DNA of 64,000 bases, from positions 124,001 through 188,000 of the forward strand of contig CAZWGA010000002.1 of assembly GCA_964633285.1 (NCBI GenBank), in the 5' to 3' direction. Origin of the DNA: 20CM-2-55-15 sp964633285 (GTDB lineage Bacteria; Acidobacteriota; Terriglobia; 20CM-2-55-15). A program made the position numbers and the translations under genes. The notes beneath the pieces were generated by a model, which saw only the letters and a list, made by a program, of their open reading frames with translations, was not told the origin of the DNA and did no database searches. Below are positions 59,467 through 64,000 of this stretch, piece by piece. Position 1 is the stretch's first letter. Each line of letters opens with the position of its first letter.

Positions 59467-60054
59467 ATGACACTCATCTACACGCGATGCGACTGGGCCG
59501 GAACCGATCCCATCTACGTGAACTATCACGACACCGAGTGGGGCGTTCCGGTCTACGACGACCGGCGGCTCTTTGAGTTTCTCATCCTCGAGGGCGCGCA
59601 GGCCGGGTTGAGCTGGATCACCATCCTGAAGCGCCGCGAAGGCTATCGTGAAGCGTTCGATGGATTCAATCCGGAACGCATTGCGCGTTTCACGCCGAAA
59701 AAAGTGGAGAAACTGCTGCAGAATCCCCGAATCATCCGGAATCGGCTGAAAGTGCAGTCGGCGATCACAAATGCCAGAGCATTTCTCCGCGTGCAGGACG
59801 AGTTTGGCGGATTCTCAAAGTATCAATGGGGATTCGTCGCCGGCCGCCCTGTAGTGAACCATCGGCGAGCCATGCGGGACATCCCCGCCCGCACCGAAAT
59901 GTCCGATGCCCTCAGCCGCGACCTGAAGAAGCGCGGCTTCACGTTCGTCGGCAGCACGATCATTTATGCGCATATGCAGGCTGTCGGCATGGTCAACGAT
60001 CACATTGTGTCCTGCTTCCGTCACAACGAAGTGCAGGCGCCGATGCCTCGATGA
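59467..60054 (+). CDS. tag: DNA-3-methyladenine glycosylase I
   Basis: The ATG at 59467 follows AAGGGAT and gives 195 residues. The zinc ligands C8, H21, H179 and C183 keep the exact spacing of E. coli Tag (C4, H17, H175, C179). E42 in LILEGAQAGLSW is the residue that recognises 3-methyladenine. CDWAG and YHDTEWGVPVYDD are hallmark motifs. The enzyme excises 3-methyladenine from alkylated DNA. It stands alone, divergent from the AbrB/PIN module. Confidence 0.95.
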   Translation: MTLIYTRCDWAGTDPIYVNYHDTEWGVPVYDDRRLFEFLILEGAQAGLSWITILKRREGYREAFDGFNPERIARFTPKKVEKLLQNPRIIRNRLKVQSAITNARAFLRVQDEFGGFSKYQWGFVAGRPVVNHRRAMRDIPARTEMSDALSRDLKKRGFTFVGSTIIYAHMQAVGMVNDHIVSCFRHNEVQAPMPR

Positions 60055-60238
60055 GGCGCAGCTTCTGAAAGCGTGAGTTTTCCCTTGGACATCGAAGCGC
60101 GTTGTGGCACACTGCCGCCGAAATGTTCGCCGGCTCTTGGTGAGAGCCGAACCGCCTCAAGTCCGGGCAGGATCTTCAACTACCCCGTTCTGTAATTCAC
60201 TCCCAAAAAACTAAAAAAGAGATTCGAAGGAGGATGGC

Positions 60239-63200
60239 GTGTATCGGCATTTCATCACTTTTGTCATTGTTTTCATCATTGCAGTTGTGCCGTTGGCGGC
60301 ACAAACCAGTTCGCTTCAGGGTGTCATTACGGATCAAACAGGGGCTGTCGTACCGGGCGCGGTAATCAAGGTCACCAACACGGAAACATCAGCGTCGCGT
60401 CAGGAAATCTCCGCCGAGACAGGCGCGTACGGATTCCAGCAACTGCTGCCGGGTCCATACAAAGTTGAAGTCCAACTGCCGGGATTCAGCACAAAGGTTG
60501 GTTACGTGATACTCCAGGTGGGCCAGCCGGGAACGCTGAGTCTGCAACTGGAAGTCGGCCAGAGCTCGGATGTTGTGAGCGTGATGGCGGAAACCACCAC
60601 CATCAATACGCAGGACGCGACGGTTGGAAATCCGTTCACTGAAAAACAGATCATCGAGCTTCCTCTCGAGACGCGCAACGTGGTGGCGCTGCTCAGCCTT
60701 CAACCTGGTGTTGCCTCATCGGGGCAGGTACTCGGAGCCAGAGCGGATCAGAACAACGTTGTTTTGGATGGCGCCAACATCAACGACAACCGGGGATCGA
60801 CGAGCAGTAACGGGTTCAACTCCGTCCTTCAGATTCCTCTCGATTCCGTTCAGGAATTTCGTACAACGATCGCCGGACAAGGCGCCGATCAGGGCCATAT
60901 GGCGGGCGGGCAAGTCTCGATCGTCACGAAGAGCGGCACCAACACCTTTCACGGCACGCTTTATGAATACAACCGCAACACCGATTTCGAAGCCAATGAC
61001 TGGTTCAGCAATCGAGCCGGTGTCGCGCGCCCCGCGCTGATCCGGAATCAATATGGCGCGTCGTTGGGCGGTCCAATCAAAAAGAACAAATTGTTTTTCT
61101 TCTATAACTGGGAAGGCCGCAAAGATCGCAGCCAATCATCGGCGACAGCTACGGTTCCAAGCGATTCGCTACGGCAGGGCATCGTCAAGGTGCTGCTGAA
61201 GAGTGGGCAGACTGTTTCGTTGACGCCGGCCGACGTCAAGGCCCTCGATCCGCTTGGTCTTGGGGAAAACCCGTACATCGTGAATCTCATGCAACAGTAC
61301 CCCCAGGGGAACAATCCCCTGGGCGCTTCCGACAAGGGCCTGAACTTCAATCAACTGCTGTTCAATGCGCCTCAGCCGTTAAACAACTTTGTTCAAGTCG
61401 CGAAACTCGATTACACCCTTTCGAGCAAGCACTCTTTCTCCGTGCGCGGCACGCTCGTTAAAAACTCCAGCGTTCCCAGCGGCGGCCTCGCGCTTTTTCC
61501 GGGCCAGTCGCCAAGACAGCAGACTCTCGACAACTCACGGGGATTGGCGGTGCATTACACCTATGTGGTCAGTCCGACTCTGGTGAATTCTTTCAACTAC
61601 GGTTTCACCCGGCTCGGCACAACGAGTACAGGCAGCCAGAACGTCGTGCCGAGTTTCGTTTTTACGTCGCTGCTTTCCACGACTCGAGCGAGTTCACGCA
61701 TTGCGCCGACGCCGAATATCACCGATGACCTGACGTGGACAAAGGGCCGGCACACCATCCAGATGGGCTTCAATTACATTGAGGCGAAGAACCTGACTAC
61801 ATCTTTCAATAATTATCCCAGCTACAGTTTCGGATCTTCGGTGTTACTGGGGTTGGGCAACGACATTACGAATGCCGTTACGGCTTATATCCAGAAAACG
61901 ATTCCGGGAGCCGCGCTTTCTTCGAACAGCAACGTGATCAGCGCCTTCGGCGCGATGTTCGGCATGTTGAACAGCGGCAGCGCGACTTATAACTACGGCA
62001 TCGATGGAAAAGCAGTCCCATTCGGAACGCCGATCACTCGCGATTTTGTTTCACGTTCTCCGGAGGAATACATCCAGGATGTCTGGAAAGTCAGACCCAA
62101 TCTAACCGTCATCGCCGGGCTGCGCTATTCGATTTACGGAGTCCCTTTTGCAGAGGACGGCGTTCAGGTTGTTCCGAAGACTTCAATGAGCGATTTCTTC
62201 TCGCAGCGCGTGGCCGGGGCATTGGCCGGTATTCCCAATTCGGCGGTAACGAACGCCTTGATCACTTATCAAGTCGGTGGTCCCGTCAATCATGCCCCGG
62301 GTTATTACCCGCTTGATAAGAAGGACTGGGCTCCGCGGCTCGCACTCGCATATTCGCCCACAGGCATTCTCGAAAAAATCATGGGCAAGGGCAGCGTTCT
62401 TCGAGCCGGCGGCGCCGTCGTGTATGACAACTACGGAAACGCCATGGCAGCGCAATTCTCGAGCAACGGCTCGCCCGGCCTCGCGACTTCCGTTCAGCAG
62501 CTCGTGAATACCGACTACTCCAGCAGTCCGCGTTACGACGGAACGGCGGCGACGCTGACCAAACTATCTCCAGCGAGCGGCGGCGCGTTTCCGTTCACGC
62601 CGCCAACCATCACCGGCGGATTCACCGCGTTCACAAATGTACAGAGCGATTTGAAGGCTCCGTACGAGTACCTGCTTAACCTCAGCTACGCCCGGCCGCT
62701 GCCCAGGCATATGAGCCTGGAGATTGGTTATGCCGGACGCCTGGCGCATCGCGCGATTGTGAATCAGGATTATGGTCAGCCTCTTGAGAATTTCGTTGAT
62801 CTGAAGTCCGGCCAGTCCTTCATCCAGGCTGCTCAGTCGCTCGCAGACCTTTACTACTCCGGACTGACAACGGCTCAGGTCAAGGCCAACCCGAGCCTGG
62901 TTCCGCTTCAACCTTTCGCCCAGAACCTGCTGCCGGCCATGACCAACGTTTACATTCCCGGCAGCGCGTCTGCGAATTTGTTTTACGACGTTTACTCCAA
63001 ATACGCGGGAAGCTGGACAGACACGATCAACGATGTGGACCGTGTCCGTCAGGCCAACGGCAGTTGCCTTGTCATCACAGGTTGCAACACTTTCTTTCCG
63101 TTGCAGGCGTCCGGAGTGCATGCATACGCGAACGCGGGCAAGTCCGCGTATCATGCCATGGTCGTTTCGCTTCGGCGTACGGTTTCCAGCGGCTGGGGCT

Positions 63201-63934
63201 ACGACTTCAACTACACCTGGTCTCACGCCATCGATACCGGTTCAGGCGCGGAATCCTCCGGCGGCACGAATGTTCCGAATGCGTTCTGTGTCGATTGCGG
63301 CAGAGGACCCGCGGATTACGATGCGCGCCACACGGTGAATGCCAACGCTGTGATTGAACTTCCTTTCGGAGCCGGTAAGTCGCTGTTCAGCAATTCTCCG
63401 AAACTGGTGAATGGAATCATCGGTGGATGGCAGCTCAGTACGCTGTTCAGCTTTAATACGGGCAAGCCCATCAATTGTTCGGCGAACAACCAGTTCAATA
63501 CCAACTACCTCGTCTCGTCGCTGTGCATTCTCGCTCCGGGCATCACCAACCCGCCTGCAACCAAACTTCAATTCGATCAACTCGGGATTCCGAGCCTCTT
63601 TGCCAATACCAGCGCCGGCGCGGACTTTGTGCCCGGCTATTCCGGTCAGGTGGGATACCGGGGCATTATGCGAGGCCTTTCGAATTGGAATAACGATGTT
63701 GCGGTCAGCAAAACCTTCAAAGTTCGAGAGGCTGCCCAGGTGAGCTTCCGCGTTGAAGCTTACAACCTGACCAACCATGTCATTTTCAGCAACCCGACGC
63801 TGCGTATCTCGCAGTTGGCCGGTACGACTTCGGCAGGCGGTCCCGCGGCATTTGGGTCCTCCACCTTCGGTGAAATCACGAGTGCGGCAAGCAATCCGCG
63901 CGTTCTGCAAATGGCATTGCGATTGAAGTTCTGA
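60239..63934 (+). CDS. Oar-like TonB-dependent receptor (1231 residues)
   Basis: A large outer-membrane receptor. It begins at a GTG at 60239 placed after GAAGGAGG, with a signal peptide (about 1-22). A carboxypeptidase regulatory-like domain (about 26-110: GVITDQTGAVVPGAVIKVTN), a plug (about 115-235: VVLDGANINDNRGSTSSNGF, VSIVTKSGTNTFHGTLYEYN) and a barrel of about 1000 residues follow, ending in LQMALRLKF with a terminal Phe. KLDYTLSSKHSFSVRG and FNYTWSHAIDTG are typical of Oar-like proteins. The 184-base upstream region holds a CGGCTCT-tggtg-AGAGCCG hairpin (60131-60149). A hairpin follows the stop. Confidence 0.9.
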   Translation: MYRHFITFVIVFIIAVVPLAAQTSSLQGVITDQTGAVVPGAVIKVTNTETSASRQEISAETGAYGFQQLLPGPYKVEVQLPGFSTKVGYVILQVGQPGTLSLQLEVGQSSDVVSVMAETTTINTQDATVGNPFTEKQIIELPLETRNVVALLSLQPGVASSGQVLGARADQNNVVLDGANINDNRGSTSSNGFNSVLQIPLDSVQEFRTTIAGQGADQGHMAGGQVSIVTKSGTNTFHGTLYEYNRNTDFEANDWFSNRAGVARPALIRNQYGASLGGPIKKNKLFFFYNWEGRKDRSQSSATATVPSDSLRQGIVKVLLKSGQTVSLTPADVKALDPLGLGENPYIVNLMQQYPQGNNPLGASDKGLNFNQLLFNAPQPLNNFVQVAKLDYTLSSKHSFSVRGTLVKNSSVPSGGLALFPGQSPRQQTLDNSRGLAVHYTYVVSPTLVNSFNYGFTRLGTTSTGSQNVVPSFVFTSLLSTTRASSRIAPTPNITDDLTWTKGRHTIQMGFNYIEAKNLTTSFNNYPSYSFGSSVLLGLGNDITNAVTAYIQKTIPGAALSSNSNVISAFGAMFGMLNSGSATYNYGIDGKAVPFGTPITRDFVSRSPEEYIQDVWKVRPNLTVIAGLRYSIYGVPFAEDGVQVVPKTSMSDFFSQRVAGALAGIPNSAVTNALITYQVGGPVNHAPGYYPLDKKDWAPRLALAYSPTGILEKIMGKGSVLRAGGAVVYDNYGNAMAAQFSSNGSPGLATSVQQLVNTDYSSSPRYDGTAATLTKLSPASGGAFPFTPPTITGGFTAFTNVQSDLKAPYEYLLNLSYARPLPRHMSLEIGYAGRLAHRAIVNQDYGQPLENFVDLKSGQSFIQAAQSLADLYYSGLTTAQVKANPSLVPLQPFAQNLLPAMTNVYIPGSASANLFYDVYSKYAGSWTDTINDVDRVRQANGSCLVITGCNTFFPLQASGVHAYANAGKSAYHAMVVSLRRTVSSGWGYDFNYTWSHAIDTGSGAESSGGTNVPNAFCVDCGRGPADYDARHTVNANAVIELPFGAGKSLFSNSPKLVNGIIGGWQLSTLFSFNTGKPINCSANNQFNTNYLVSSLCILAPGITNPPATKLQFDQLGIPSLFANTSAGADFVPGYSGQVGYRGIMRGLSNWNNDVAVSKTFKVREAAQVSFRVEAYNLTNHVIFSNPTLRISQLAGTTSAGGPAAFGSSTFGEITSAASNPRVLQMALRLKF

Positions 63935-63936
63935 CT

Positions 63937-63965
63937 TGAAGGCGCGGCCTTTAACCGCGCCTTCA
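63937..63965 (+). terminator. Hairpin after the Oar-like receptor
   Basis: TGAAGGCGCGG and CCGCGCCTTCA are perfect reverse complements over 11 bases with a 7-base loop (cctttaa), starting three bases after the stop. The stem is very stable; no long T-run follows, so it may be a Rho-assisted end or a relative of the palindromic repeats seen elsewhere in the window. Confidence 0.6.
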
Positions 63966-64000
63966 TCAAACAGAATTTGTTGTTGGATGTAACGGTGAGG

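Noticed and set aside
60055..60238. Possible riboswitch in the 184-base leader of the Oar-like receptor
   Set aside because: A 7-bp hairpin (60131-60149) is present, but no conserved core of a known riboswitch class could be recognised.

Overview
The window looks like chromosomal DNA of a Gram-negative bacterium of the Acidobacteriota or a close relative. Four things suggest this: three large Oar-like TonB-dependent receptors with an N-terminal carboxypeptidase-regulatory domain, an ADOP-type MacB/FtsX permease with no ATPase beside it, many sigma-54 and two-component regulators, and a giant secreted TIG/NHL protein. Base composition is moderately GC-rich by eye; it was not computed. No rRNA operon, intact insertion sequence, intact prophage or CRISPR array is visible. 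The taxonomic placement is an inference from gene families only.

Layout. 1-6.6 kb (minus strand): an NtrY/NtrX-like two-component pair with a DUF4390 protein, an Omp85-type barrel, a secreted protein, a TPR protein and the edge of an FAD oxidoreductase. 6.7-11.9 kb (plus strand): a MocR regulator with a candidate operator, a PBP4-type DD-peptidase, a GNAT acetyltransferase, and a Bcr/CflA MFS transporter fused to a DUF962/Mpo1-like domain. 11.9-24.3 kb: a TonB receptor, aldehyde dehydrogenase, HAD phosphatase, methyltransferase, MlaF-like ATPase, fused amino-acid binding protein/permease, diguanylate cyclase, FAH-family enzyme, hybrid histidine kinase and a DUF2400 protein. 24.4-29.4 kb: a compact operon of CHASE2 kinase, sigma-54 activator, small exported protein and FecR protein.

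29.6-32.4 kb holds small genes, a tRNA-Ala(GGC) and a frameshifted tyrosine integrase beside it, which is the scar of an integrated element. 32.4-38.3 kb is one 1977-residue exported TIG/NHL protein with a dockerin-like segment. 38.4-59.4 kb is the accessory part: five toxin-antitoxin loci (RelE/Phd, PIN/Phd, PIN/antitoxin, a decayed VapBC-like pair, PIN/AbrB) interspersed with cell-wall enzymes, a metallo-beta-lactamase-fold enzyme, a TlpA thioredoxin, a TonB receptor, a two-gene AAA ATPase plus TOPRIM module (the best candidate for a little-described defence-like system), the ADOP permease, a DUF6351 protein and a cytochrome c. The right end has 3-methyladenine glycosylase I and a large Oar-like receptor.

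Cross-cutting observations. Several start codons lie 6-7 bases after a good -10 hexamer (leaderless transcripts), notably at three antitoxins, where palindromic operators sit inside the promoter. Two copies of a palindromic repeat share the 12-mer ATGTAGTCGCGG; one has a second 30-bp palindrome nested inside it.
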